Assembly (NCBI GenBank): GCA_038501195.1
Contig: JBBPUQ010000010.1
Location: forward strand, 3,284,001-3,348,000
DNA length: 64,000 nt
Direction of reading: 5' to 3'
From: Nemania diffusa
Taxonomy: Eukaryota; Ascomycota; Sordariomycetes; Xylariales; Xylariaceae
The notes beneath the pieces were generated by a model. That model saw only the letters and a program-made list of their open reading frames with translations, did not search any database and had not been told where the DNA came from. Below are positions 1 to 11,041 of this stretch, one piece after another (position 1 is the stretch's first letter; each line of letters begins with the position of its first letter). The position numbers and the translations under genes were made by a program.

Positions 1-1817
1 TTCCGTGTGCCACACACCCGGGATCGTCTCCACCGATGCCCTCGGAATTGGGAGCGAGGGTGCCACCGCGCCGAGATGAAATAGTCCTAGTACGGCTATC
101 CTGTCTTGAGATTACACGAACTAGTATGCTTAGGTCCGGCCGGCCTGGCTGAGAGGAAGCCGAAGTGGGCCGTGGATGCGCCGACGGGATGACGCCATGT
201 AGTAACTAGTTTAAGTTACGCTTCCGCTTAACCATCGTGAATAACTCCCTGCAAGTACCTATATTAATGATTGTGTCCTCAACCCTGTTTTTTCTTCTAT
301 CTCATCCACCACAGACTTTGGAAGCTATGGCTACCGAATGTATATCTCATTGCGTATAGCTACGTAGCCTATCTATTCCTAACAACTTGAAGAATTCCTA
401 CAATCCCAATTTTCTCAATTTTGGTTCACCGCAGCCTATGATTAGGGTGGGTGTAGGCCGTGGGACGCCCGACTGTCGGCCAGGCCCATGTCGGCTGATT
501 AGGCGGTCGGTAAAGCAACGTCTTTTAGTACATATAACTCTATAGTTGATTTCAGTGATACGGATATCGCGTGCAGTGGCGTTGAGCAATTGTGTCATGT
601 TACGGAGGAGGCTTAGAACGCCCTTTGGACTCTCGATTCCAGGAAGAGCTGTGTAGACCTCCTAATCTTTAAAGGCTGCGCACAGAACAAGCTGTACAAT
701 GTGTCAGTTTGGCGTCTGCAGTCCGGTAAGGCGATATCTTATGAACCTTATGCGTAATTGACAATTTCAGCTTGCCGTAGAATTATACCGTGCAGCTGGG
801 CGTCGTTAAAGATTGAGGCTGGATGTGCCAAGACCTAAAATCTCTGACCCAGGGTTAGGTTTAAGAACAGTATATAGGTACGTATAATGCTCTAGATATA
901 GTACGAACTAGTACCTATATTATATGTGAGTATCTATTATACATGACGTAAGTCAACGTAGTGTAAATCTGTTGCACATGAGTCGTTTAAACCTGGCTTT
1001 GTTTTATTTCTAAAAACATGGTTATTATAGTATTTTTCGAACAGGGAAGCCTACGAGGGTAGACTACCTGCTCAATGCAAGACAGTACAGTCGCGAGTTC
1101 GGTGCGTTACTATTTTGGTAGGTCGGGTATTTCATGAGGGTAAGCAATATGATAGAATGGCGCCTGCATCGCTTTTACGTTATCTACTGGTTCCTGAATC
1201 AAGATAGAATCTCCAAATGCAACTACCCAGAGAAGAAGACCTTCAATCACGAGCGTGAGTAAGGGAAGCCTGTAGATAAACCAGTAAGAATTCATGGCCA
1301 CCAATACTTTCTGATAGTCACCCGCATTAAGCTGCGGTTCTATTTATCTTCAACGCCAATCAGGCGCAGTCCCTGTTACTTGGCGCACTCTAAAAGGCCG
1401 GATCGGGGCTGAGTTAGCAGTTTATAGCGAATCAGCGGCGAGGACGCCGCTTAAAAAACCAGGGGTGGGGGAGCTCGACCTTGCAAGGCACACCCACCAC
1501 ACTAAACACGAAGCCCACCGGTCGGGGGCAATGCTATAGGCAGGCATACAGTACCTGGATAGCTCTCATGCAGCTTCACTACCACCACATTCCCCTTGAT
1601 CGTCCGATTTCCTAGGTTCTCATCTTTTCCTTTCTTCTCATACATTCGTTATATTGCTAGAGTGTGCCAATCGTTCTAATGGATCAAATTCGACCGTGTT
1701 ATTATTACCTAAGTAGTTAACAACAAAGTCCCAGTTATCGAGGGTGATTCGATGTCGTGAGATCCCAAGGGGAAGGCTCCCAGTTACGCGGCATGCTAGG
1801 CTTCGTACACCCTCACA
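1..1817. other. Region without a supportable gene, left edge
   Basis: I see no coding sequence with family resemblance here. Open frames are short (at most about 76 codons) and on conflicting strands. A 10-bp perfect inverted repeat (ATATAGGTAC at 872-881 and its complement at 911-920) is the only local structure I noted. The bases just before 1818 (CTCACA) are the start context of the lipase gene. Confidence 0.5.
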
Positions 1818-3809
1818 ATGGGCCTCTTTAGCAAGAAGAAAGAAGCAAAACCTATACCATGCTCTCAAAGCACTACCAGGCTACAGCCATCTGGTCGTCG
1901 CCACGAGAGCACCCAGCACCGCCCGGGTCCTAACCCATCTCCAAGCCCATTTCAAACTCCTGGGTTTTTCCCACCACCGCCGCCGCCGCCTCTACCCCAT
2001 GGTTGGAACCATTCCCGCCCGGTTCGTCCGGTCGTACCGGTCCGCCCGGTCGGTACACCCGCTCCCGTTCCCTGCCGTGGCCAAGATCCAAGACATTACC
2101 CTCCCATTATCGTGAATCAGCATTACTACTTGAATTCTCCTCCTAATCATCCTCCCCCTCCTCCTCACCCAAATTATTCCAACCTGTACCCAAGTAGTGG
2201 CGGGGGCTATACTTCGAGTAGGTTGAAGTTAGGGTCAACTTCAAGCTTAGTTCAACTTCCAGCCGAGGTTATCAACCAAATCGTCGATGACGGACTCCCA
2301 AGATGGCATGCGTACGGCACCCAGCTTATCAACCAAGGCGCCGCTTTATGCGATCAGATATCGTCCAAGTTCGACGATGTGATGACTCAGATCGATCGAG
2401 GCAAATTGACAGGAAACGAGGACGAGTTATTCATGTACCAACAGCCTAGTCAAATCTCAGTATCACAATCAGTTGATCACCATTCTGTGGTCCCTAAAGG
2501 CGGCCAGGGGAAAAAGAAAAGTAAAGATGCGCCAAAAGGTCAAACAACGGCAGTGGCCGCGTCGTTTATAACAGGTGGTTATTTCGCGAAGGTAGATCTC
2601 TATGCGAATTCGAGATTACCCTTCGATTTACCTTTCTTCCGAGTGTGAGCTAGATCGATGCTTCAATACAGTTACAACGCTAACGAAAACAGACCTGTGC
2701 CCATTTATCCTCTTCTCTGCCTAGCCGCACATTATTCCGAAAGAGTCTACGAAAAACCTCGAGGGGCAGAAAGTGATGCTCATGTCGAAGCGAATTGGAA
2801 AACTGGCGCCAAAGCCATGTACATCAAGTCAGTCCCGATGGATCACCTAGGCACCATTGTGTTTGCTATACGCGGAACAGCAACCTTTATGGACTGGGCT
2901 GTCAATCTGAATTCCGCGCCCACTGCGCCCACGGGATTTCTGGACGACGCGGGGAATTTCTGCCACGCAGGCTTCTTATCGGTCGCTAGGAAGATGATAG
3001 CCCCCGTAGCTTCACGCCTGCGTCAGCTCCTTGAAGAGGACCCCGGACGATGTTCTCACTCACTTCTCATCACGGGGCATTCTGCCGGTGGAGCTATCGC
3101 GTCCCTCCTCTATATGCACATGCTCGCGATATCTAAGGCTGCCTCGTCCGAGCTCAACCTACTAACAGGGTGCTTCAAGAGAGTACACTGCATGACGTTT
3201 GGCTCGCCGCCTGTGTCCTTGATCCCCTTACAGACGCCACATAGACACGAACTTAGAAAGTCGCTGTTCTATAGTTTCGTCAATGAAGGAGACCCCGTGA
3301 CAAGAGCAGACAAGGCATATGTAAAGAGTCTGCTCGAACTGTTCGCAGCCCCCGCTCCAGCTGCTGTAAACACGGAGACATCGAGCCAGCTCATAGTAGC
3401 GCCTACAAAGCCCCCGCCCAAGGCTAGCAAACCGCAAGATAAGAAATCGAAAACTTCTCCCGCAACTAAAACCTCCAAGTTCTCGATGAAGCCCAACCGG
3501 CCTCCCCCATCAGATTCGTCCACCAAAGGAAGCAAGCCACCAGCCTCGAGGCCTGTGTGGCGAGTGCCGCCAAACACATTGAGCAATGCAGGGCGGATCA
3601 TAGTGCTCAGAACTGCCAAACCGCATACCAAGGTCAAACGAACGAAGACGGTCGAAGAGCGCCTCGGCGAAGGGGTGGTCGCGCAGGTCGCGAACGACGA
3701 GAAGCTTCGGGGGGTCATCTGGGGCGATCCTGTCTGTCACGTCATGAAGCTGTACTCAGCGCGGATTGAAGCGCTTGCCGTCGAAGCCGTCACTGCTAAG
3801 GGCCTTTGA
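1818..3809 (+). CDS. Class 3 lipase-like alpha/beta hydrolase with proline-rich N-terminus
   Basis: Two exons, 1818-2644 and 2693-3809, give 647 residues. The 48-nt intron has donor GTGAGC, branch GCTAACG and acceptor CAG; it removes an in-frame stop at 2646-2648 and joins two segments of the same frame (phase 2). Residues 1-275 are basic, then rich in Pro, Ser and His, with no signal peptide or membrane segment, so a cytosolic or lipid-surface location is inferred. Residues about 280-480 carry the lipase 3 fold. The nucleophile elbow GHSAGG has its Ser at about residue 406. A likely acid Asp is at about 476 (NEGDPV). A candidate His is at about 625 (CHVMKLY), after a Lys/Pro/Ser-rich insert at about 500-580. 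Family knowledge: these enzymes hydrolyse acylglycerol esters; the substrate here is unknown. The start has a good context (CACAATGG). The long N-terminal extension and the insert before the His are unusual. Confidence 0.85.
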
Positions 3810-5355
3810 CGCTCTCGGGGCGCATTTCATGTGAATGACTATATGATTCACGACTTCATGACTGATATTGGGTTTCCAGCGATTTTCTTCATGATACCAG
3901 TTGGTAGGCAACTTTCTATAGTTCTTTTTTTAAAGATCCCGATACGTGGAAAGGGGCCTCGTCCTAGGTATGACAGCCTCGGGTTCCTGTGTTCTAATTA
4001 AGGAGGAATAGGTATGTAATTCAGCCCAGGCCGGGTTCTTAGGGCTCTGTGACTCCGACTTATCACGAATGAAATCTTATTATATCCTCGCTTGCATTTT
4101 GCAGACTTACACAGTGTATTCGCAGCCAAATTCTCTCTATGAGGAAGAATCCGTGTCTTATTGCACTTAGCTTACCCCATTCCCAAACCTCGGCTATTTT
4201 AACTTGATACAGACGCTGCCTAGTCGTAAAGCGCCGAGAGCAAACATGATAAATGGAGATATTTATTGACAATACCGTCACAGAACTCGGAAGTCATACC
4301 AATGGACAGGCAGTATAGAGGTTGCAGCGCCTCGCGTGGACTAGCTGCCCAACGTCTACTATGCCCTTTTCGCTGTAGCGACTATATAGGGGCAACGTAG
4401 TCGTCCGCCGACGGGAGGGGGGGCCTCGGTATACTGCGGAAGCTCATATGGTGACTGATGGAGAAAGCCTCATCTGTACGAGTAACGAAATATAACGGGC
4501 AGAATCCTCCGTGCCGTATCACTGCCTACTGTGGGACCGTGACGCATAGCTGCAATGAGCCGCGTGCTATTTCTGCGTCCATAATTACGGGCACGGGACT
4601 CGTCCCGTCCGTGACGCGGCAATCCGCCGGGTGAATCGTCGTGGAGTAAATGAGAGCTTTCTTTCCGTACGCGTTGCACAAAGCCATACGGGAGATCTCT
4701 TAAGATGACTAGATAATATCTAGAAATAGTATATGATGGGAATCAACATTGGGGGGTTAACACGAAAAATCTCCTGTTTTAGGCCTCCCCCCTGTGAGTT
4801 GCTAGAGCTACAAGATTTCTAGTATCGAATAGCAGCTCCTCACCGATCGCAGTATATACGATTTCGGACAGATATCGGGCAGTTATTTATGCGGGATGAG
4901 ACACCCAAGGCGCTATTGAGGTCTATGCCGGAATAGTAGCAAAGAGGCTGAGACAAATGCGTGACGTGGGACCTGGAAACCTGCTACGCGATTGAGCGGT
5001 GTCAGCTTCTGCAGGCGCAAGGTTCGTTGGAAATCCAAGCGGGAAGACGGGAGCATCCGACTAGTGAACGAACAGAATCTATTGATTATTGGGAATGGGG
5101 AAACCGGGGTAGACACAAGCACAGGGACAAGCGGACAAGGGTTGGGTAACGAGCGACTCAAGTTGGAATTCATCATGCTAATCGTACTTCGTGGCCATTC
5201 TCTAAAAAACCAAGCACCACTTCCCCTCCGCCACACTTCTGAAAAGAAACAATTACATCCTCACATATCTAGTACCCCGGTGATATGTTCCAAGCAACCG
5301 AAAAATTATTGACTGGCTATATATGCAGCTCGTAGAAGAAGAACCATGAGTGCAC
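3810..5355. other. Intergenic region between lipase and hydrophobin (both 3' sides)
   Basis: The lipase and hydrophobin genes converge on this stretch, so both 3' untranslated regions should lie here. The open frames inside (for example at 4470-4679 and 4913-5312) overlap one another on both strands and resemble no family I know. I see no RNA gene or clear mobile element. Confidence 0.5.
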
Positions 5356-5906
5356 TTAGATGACGCTGCCAAGGGCGACGCAAGGGAGGCCGACGTTGAC
5401 AAGACCCTCCTATAGAATGTGTTAGCGGCTGCTTCGAGACCAAGTTCGAGGTAATATTGGCTATTGTTTTACTGACCTGGTTGGTGCCAGAGTGCTGGCA
5501 GCAGGCAGCGGTCTGCTTGCACTGCTGGTTGAGGAGGTCGCTTAGACCAATCACTGCAAATACATGTCAATACTTGTCGATTTGATGTTTTGAGCGCGGG
5601 GGTTGCGCTCGGGAAGCACTCACAGGCAGTAACGGACAGCTTGGAGCAGCCCGAGAACAGACCAACCTCGCCATCAGCGAGAACACCTTGCAGGGCACCG
5701 GCAAGGATGCCGTCAGCCTCCATGCTCGAGTCGCCAGACTGGTCGACGTGGTTGCAGCAGCTCAGCTCCATGTCCTTGCCACAGGTGTCGCCAGCAACGC
5801 CGACGGTGACATCGTTGCCAGGCATCGGGTAGGGGCTGGCGCCTTGCTGAGGGGCGGCCATGGCGCCAATGGCCAAGGTGATGAGAGCGGCGACGGAGAA
5901 ACGCAT
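5356..5906 (-). CDS. Class I hydrophobin, secreted
   Basis: Three exons on the minus strand: 5906-5624, 5553-5477 and 5409-5356, giving 137 residues. Intron 1 (5623-5554) starts GTGAGT and ends TTTGCAG. Intron 2 (5476-5410) starts GTCAGT, has branch GCTAAC and ends CTATAG. A signal peptide covers about residues 1-18 (cut after AMA-A). The mature protein has all eight hydrophobin cysteines at 42, 50, 51, 87, 106, 112, 113 and 130. The spacing C-x7-CC-x35-C-x18-C-x5-CC-x16-C and the seven residues after the last Cys fit class I. Family knowledge: hydrophobins self-assemble at air-water interfaces and coat aerial hyphae and spores. The last exon (17 codons) is short but supplies Cys8, which supports the splice model. 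Without splicing the frame would end in unrelated sequence. Confidence 0.93.
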
Positions 5907-8900
5907 TTTGATGGTTGGGTTGAAGGAGTGTTGGAGGCTGTTAAAACCGGATTATTAAGATTAAGTGAGTGGTAATTGAGACAGATAGTGCTCTGGATAG
6001 TAGTGCTGGTGAAGGAGTGCGTGAGGATGGTGAGGAGGAGGAGAATTCGTTTCAAGGACGGTTCCTGGACTGACTTATATACACATCTCGAACTGTTGTT
6101 TTCCCCCTTCTCGCGGTCTGCGTAGCTCGCTAGTTGAGGCCATCGTGGCTTGAGCGGAATGCCGATCGAGGGGCGGCGGACCTCCTCGAGAATGTCTTGT
6201 CTCTGCGTGTCGATCTTCTGCGCCCACCGGAAATTTGACGCACTCAATAGCGCTAGAAAAAGAATGTTTTCCTAACTAAATAGTTTCTCTTCATGAATGG
6301 CGGTAAATTTCCCTCGCTTTTTCGAGGCTTCGAAGATGCTCTGTTGATTGTTAGAACAGTTACTAGCGCGTAGAGTTGCGAATTGGAATTGATGATCAGT
6401 GTACATTACCACGACGATGCTGCCCTCCCCTCCTATCCAAAGCATATCCTCGAGCCAGAGGACTATTATCACGCTCCTACACAATAACATTGTGTTTCTT
6501 TTGTTGTGGGGATCATGATAGCTAGAGTTAGCGCCCTTACTTGTTGTGTTCTGGACCAACGAACGAACGAGGCTGGGCTTCGTTCAATGCTCCCCTTTGT
6601 TGATTCAACCTAACCTCACCCATTGTCTTAACGCATACTAGTGAGAGTCAATAGTATGCGATACTTATTTACATATATGTCTCTATTATTAAAATGAAGT
6701 GCTGATCAGGGGTCAGTTAAACTCACCGACGGTCCATTACCATACGACTCCGATGTAGGCACCAAACACTCACTATCCAGTACCTCATTCTATGTCTCAT
6801 CCCCGTTGAAAAAAAGTTGGCCGGCAACAGATCATAGTCGTTTTAGTACCAGCCTGCGTCTTGGCCATGAAATATATGCGTACATCTTGCGTTGGATCAG
6901 TCCTGAGCGTCTTAGACCTGCATTCTAGTATGCACTAGTACCTGGCGGTGGCTTCATGACCGCTCTCTAGACCGTCGGGCTGTAGGCTCCCAGATCACAG
7001 TGGCAAGTTCCCGGGATAGGTATAGAACATTTCACGTACTGTATGGTGGAAAATATATACATGAGAGTTATGAGGAAATGAGGTCTCAACTTGACCCGGG
7101 CCTCTCATCGGATGTCGTATACCGCGCCAATGATCTCGGCAAGCAGCCTCGCCGCTATGAGGCATCTATGCTGTGACCCGGCCCTGCGTCGGCTCTTCCG
7201 ACTCTGATTGCATGTGTCTAAATTCTCATGTCTCTCAAATCGGACAGCTTCGGAAACATTATTCCGATCGTACGCCTTTGCCATCATGTTCTCAGCTCCA
7301 ATGCTTACCCAATAGGACCAGAAGCCAGATCACAACACCGCCGGAGAAAAGTTAAGACGGCTGACTTGAAGCCAAAAGGAGGCTTTACCCTTTTGCCTCG
7401 CTGTTTGTGGCTACGTAATACAGACTTGAATATCCCTCATTTCTTGTCAGACTATATTCATCCCTATCAATATCCCGCTCAACATGGGAGGCGAATATGG
7501 ATCCGAGTGATCAAAATCATTAGAATAAATTCCCTGATGTGCACCAATCGGATTAACTGCTAGTATACTAGGTACACGACATATGATGTTGACACCGTAG
7601 ACTGTGATTGCCTAGAACAACATGACAGATTCAGCACTTTGTCGCGAGCCGGTAGCGAACCGTTAAGCAAACCTCCGTGCATTTGCCACGTGCGCTGGGC
7701 GGCAGGTTGGCTTTTTTCGGCGCCTGAATTAGTCAGTGAATGACGGCAGCCCTACCTACACACTTAGATAACTTGAGTTCCGGCTGCCTATCCGTGTATT
7801 TTGAATCCTCCCGTCGGCTCACCGACCGTATTTAAGATCTATGTGATCACAACAGTATGTCATGATCGGTGAAACGTTGTAATACTTCACTGTAGTAGTC
7901 ATCAACCATCCCTGCCTCTTAACTTCCCATTTAAACGACCAAGCCTACTTCCTCGTATTATATGCTTCATACCATGCCGTGCAACCTCGGCTAACTACCT
8001 ACATTGACTAAACAAATGCAGGTACATCTCTGTAGATCTATATTCGTGTCACTTTTATATCCAACTTCCTTGCTATGCAAGATCTTTGAATCATACTCAA
8101 AAGCGTCATATGAAGAATCGTATATACTCTCACTAGCATTACATATTATTGGAGACTTGATCTGTCCACCTCGACATAGACCTGAGAGTTTGTAGACGTC
8201 AATGGATATATTTGCTATACCTAGCTACTTGACATGTCTGTAACCTCAACGGATAGCTGCATCGTACTTTAAAACATGACGCCGTGAACACTAGTAGAAG
8301 GCCCATACATTCGTTTGTACAAACAAGACTTTATTACTATCTAGAGCCTAGTCTCTTCCATGGCCTCTCTTATCCTTGCTCTACGTACGTGAATAATCTG
8401 TTTGCTAGACTCAAGTCTTCGTAAGAGCTTGGTAGCGTTTTATGTCATGGACATCTGAAAAGTTATTTGTGGAGTTTGTAGTCCATAACACGGCCTTATT
8501 CTATAGATGCAAGCTAAGGATCATCTTTTTGTATCGTGAACTAGGTTTGCAACACACCCTCGGCTCGACCTACCTCGATAGCCATGAAACAGGAAAGTTT
8601 AAATCATCATGCTTTCTATCCATCATCAAGGTATACATGAAGGTATACATAGCGGTATGACCGAGTGGTTTTGCATAGTGGTGGCTTGGTAAACGAGAAG
8701 TTTGATATCACGCCATAGTTCTCAACTTGAGTCATCCTAAGTTGAAAGTCCAATGCTGTCATGATGGACCCGACGGGAATCTGCATGTATCCATCGCTAC
8801 TGGGGTCGAAGCTCCTATTCGCCCCTAGGACGAGTTGGCTGAGGTCGTAACCATGCCATCTGCCATCGAGGTCTAGATACTGTGTACTATTGCAAACAGG

Positions 8901-9065
8901 GCAAATATTATAGTCTGGGGGTACAAGGACCGACTCTGTGAAATGATATAAAATAAAGCAAGGGGACCCAGATAATTACCTTACTTCTCTTCCGAAGCTA
9001 TACCATCTGTATAACACTTCGCCATTCGTTTCGCCTAAAACCACCGCATCCTATAAACCGTTGTA
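5907..9065. other. Intergenic region upstream of hydrophobin and Ser/Thr-rich gene
   Basis: The first 350 bases are hydrophobin leader and promoter. The remainder, to the start of the next gene at 9066, holds only short unsupported open frames (for example 7228-7563 and 8442-8660) with no family resemblance. It also has many TAGGTA/TACCTA words. I see no RNA gene. Confidence 0.5.
6074..6081 (-). promoter_or_regulatory. Candidate TATA box of the hydrophobin gene
   Basis: On the minus strand the sequence reads TATATAAG about 170 bases upstream of the hydrophobin start codon. It is followed by a C/T-rich leader with several CTCC and CACT runs, as is common in strongly expressed fungal genes. 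The transcription start was not determined, so this is position-and-motif evidence only. Confidence 0.45.
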
Positions 9066-11041
9066 ATGCGTATCATCGCTGGTCTGGCCCTCTTGGGCAT
9101 AAGGTAGACATCATCATACTAGCCGTATACCGTACATGTGACTGACTTAGTACAGCCCTTCACTCGTTAATGCTCGCCCAAAGCAACTCCAAGCCAACAC
9201 CGTCACCACTACAGTAACAACTTGCGGCAGCGACTGTGCCACCACCACTGTGACTATTTGGGCAGGATGCTCTGATATTTCGACTTTTCCTGTATCCTCT
9301 ACTACACCAGTTGCAACTTCCCAGACCTCAGCGGTGGATATTACACCTTCATCTTCTCCTCCTACTCTTACATCCACCCTTACTCTCCCATATCCTAATG
9401 GTACTACCACTCTCACTATTATCTCTGGTATCACCGCTACGGCGACCACATCCTCTCCAGAGTCAGGGGCCAGCACTTACCCTACAACCTCGGGGCAACC
9501 TACAAGCCCAGTGTTTACCAACACAAGCTCTCTGGTTACTTCTAGTTCGGCTCTTCCAACTACACTTAGTACAGCGTCGACTTATAACTCATCTGTACCA
9601 GCAAACAGTCAACCTTCAACTACCCCATGGTATGTGAATACGATCCAAATAGGAACTAGAGTACAAACTCACAAGCAATAGTGAATCGTCTACAGTTGCT
9701 GCTTCATCTGGGTTCTCGTCATCAGTAAACGGAACTAGTTACTCATTTACCTACCCTGGAAGTACAACTACAGGTCTCAGTAGCACTCTGCCCGCCTCGA
9801 GCGGTACGGTTTCGCCTAATGGAACAACGGAGACAGTCGGCACATTGACTTCTACACTCACGCTCCCCATCACTTCAAGTAGTCCAGGAACTTCCTCTAT
9901 AGGCTCTAGTAACTCCTATTCACCTACGACTTCGAGTTCGATTCTTACCTTGACCTCCACGGTGACCCTCGACATCAGCACCACTTACTCATCTTCAAAT
10001 TCTCCCGAAACCGGCTCTTCAAGTTCAACTCCCATAACCACTGGCACATCAAACGCGGAAACCTCCACACTCACTTACATCACGTTGAGCAGTTCTTTGA
10101 GTTCTGAGACAGTGTCGACGCCGGTGCCGCCAACAACCAACAGCTTAGGTATCTCTAGCGCTACATCTATACCCTCTACCACATGTATCACCTATCCAAC
10201 TTACGGCGATTATACATATACTGAATGCTTGTCGATTACGGTGGTAACTCCTACACCGAGTCCTAGCAGTAGCAACACGGACTCGTTTTACACGTCTTCT
10301 AGCTCTGCCAGCAGTGTAGAAATATCAAGCACGGCTATCTCTAGTGGCAGCACTGGTGCTGTTACAGGGTCGTCCTCGACTCTCTCCTCAGCCCCCGGAT
10401 ATCCTACTGCCCTACCAACCCCGGGCACGAGCACACTGACACTCACGCTGACCCCCAGCAGCTCCTCCTCGAGCGCAATAGTTTCTAGCGGCAGTACTGG
10501 TGCCGTAACTGGTTCATCATCGTCCTATTCTTCTGTTCCTAGCTACTCGACAGGTCTACCGACCCCGAGCTCAAGTGCTCTAACTACACCAGCGACGTCT
10601 TCATCCAGCCCTATTTCGTCCTCGGGAAGCACGGGCGCTGTCACCGCATCTTCCTCGCCTACTAGTAGCCCAGCCGGGCCCTCGAGCGCCCCAGGAGCGA
10701 GCACGACGTGCGTGGTAGGCTACGGCAGCACGAGCATCTGCTTCGCGCTCCCCACGTCTTCTACCGTCACGGGCGCGTCGTCGACTGGTGCCGTGACCGG
10801 ATCGATCCCTACTACGCTCTCGACATACCCGTGGACTACTAGCAGCAATGGTGCCGAGACGTCGTCGGCGCCCCCGAGCCCCCCCGGCTCATACCCGACT
10901 TACCCGTCCTATCCCGTCTATGGCCAAGGATGGCAGAAGGGCGGGGAAGAGCACCACCATGGAGATGGACATGAGGGCAAGGGCGGCGAGGACGAGGATA
11001 AGGGATATGCACGTGGCTGGGGACGCTTCATGATGTTTTGA
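9066..11041 (+). CDS. Secreted Ser/Thr-rich repeat protein, likely cell-wall or mucin-like
   Basis: Three exons are proposed: 9066-9103, 9156-9629 and 9676-11041, giving 625 residues. Intron 1 (52 nt, branch CTGAC, ends TACAG) completes a signal peptide of about 20 residues (hydrophobic core IIAGLALLGI). Intron 2 (46 nt, donor GTATGT, ends ACAAG) moves the reading frame from one phase to the next. The same Ser/Thr-rich composition continues upstream of the frame-2 segment, so one protein spanning both is well supported, though the exact junction is less sure and a genuine frameshift is possible. The body is Ser/Thr/Pro/Ala-rich, with GTTTLT and STLTLP motifs. Four copies of a motif around STGAVTG lie at about residues 380-570. 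Two Cys-containing blocks (TTCITYP, TTCVVGY) may be small disulfide units. The C-terminus is His/Gly/Asp/Lys-rich and shows no clear GPI signal. Function unknown; heavy O-glycosylation is expected. Confidence 0.75.

Noticed and set aside
1110..1304. 64-codon minus-strand frame with a hydrophobic stretch
   Set aside because: Short, with no splice partners, no family resemblance and ordinary chance length.
5762..6247. 161-codon minus-strand frame overlapping the hydrophobin start
   Set aside because: It overlaps the hydrophobin leader and signal peptide in another frame. The eight-cysteine protein is the real product.
8655..8730. Possible tRNA (TGACCGAGTGGTT resembles a D-arm)
   Set aside because: No matching acceptor stem, anticodon arm or GGTTCGAATCC-type T-arm follows at the right distance.
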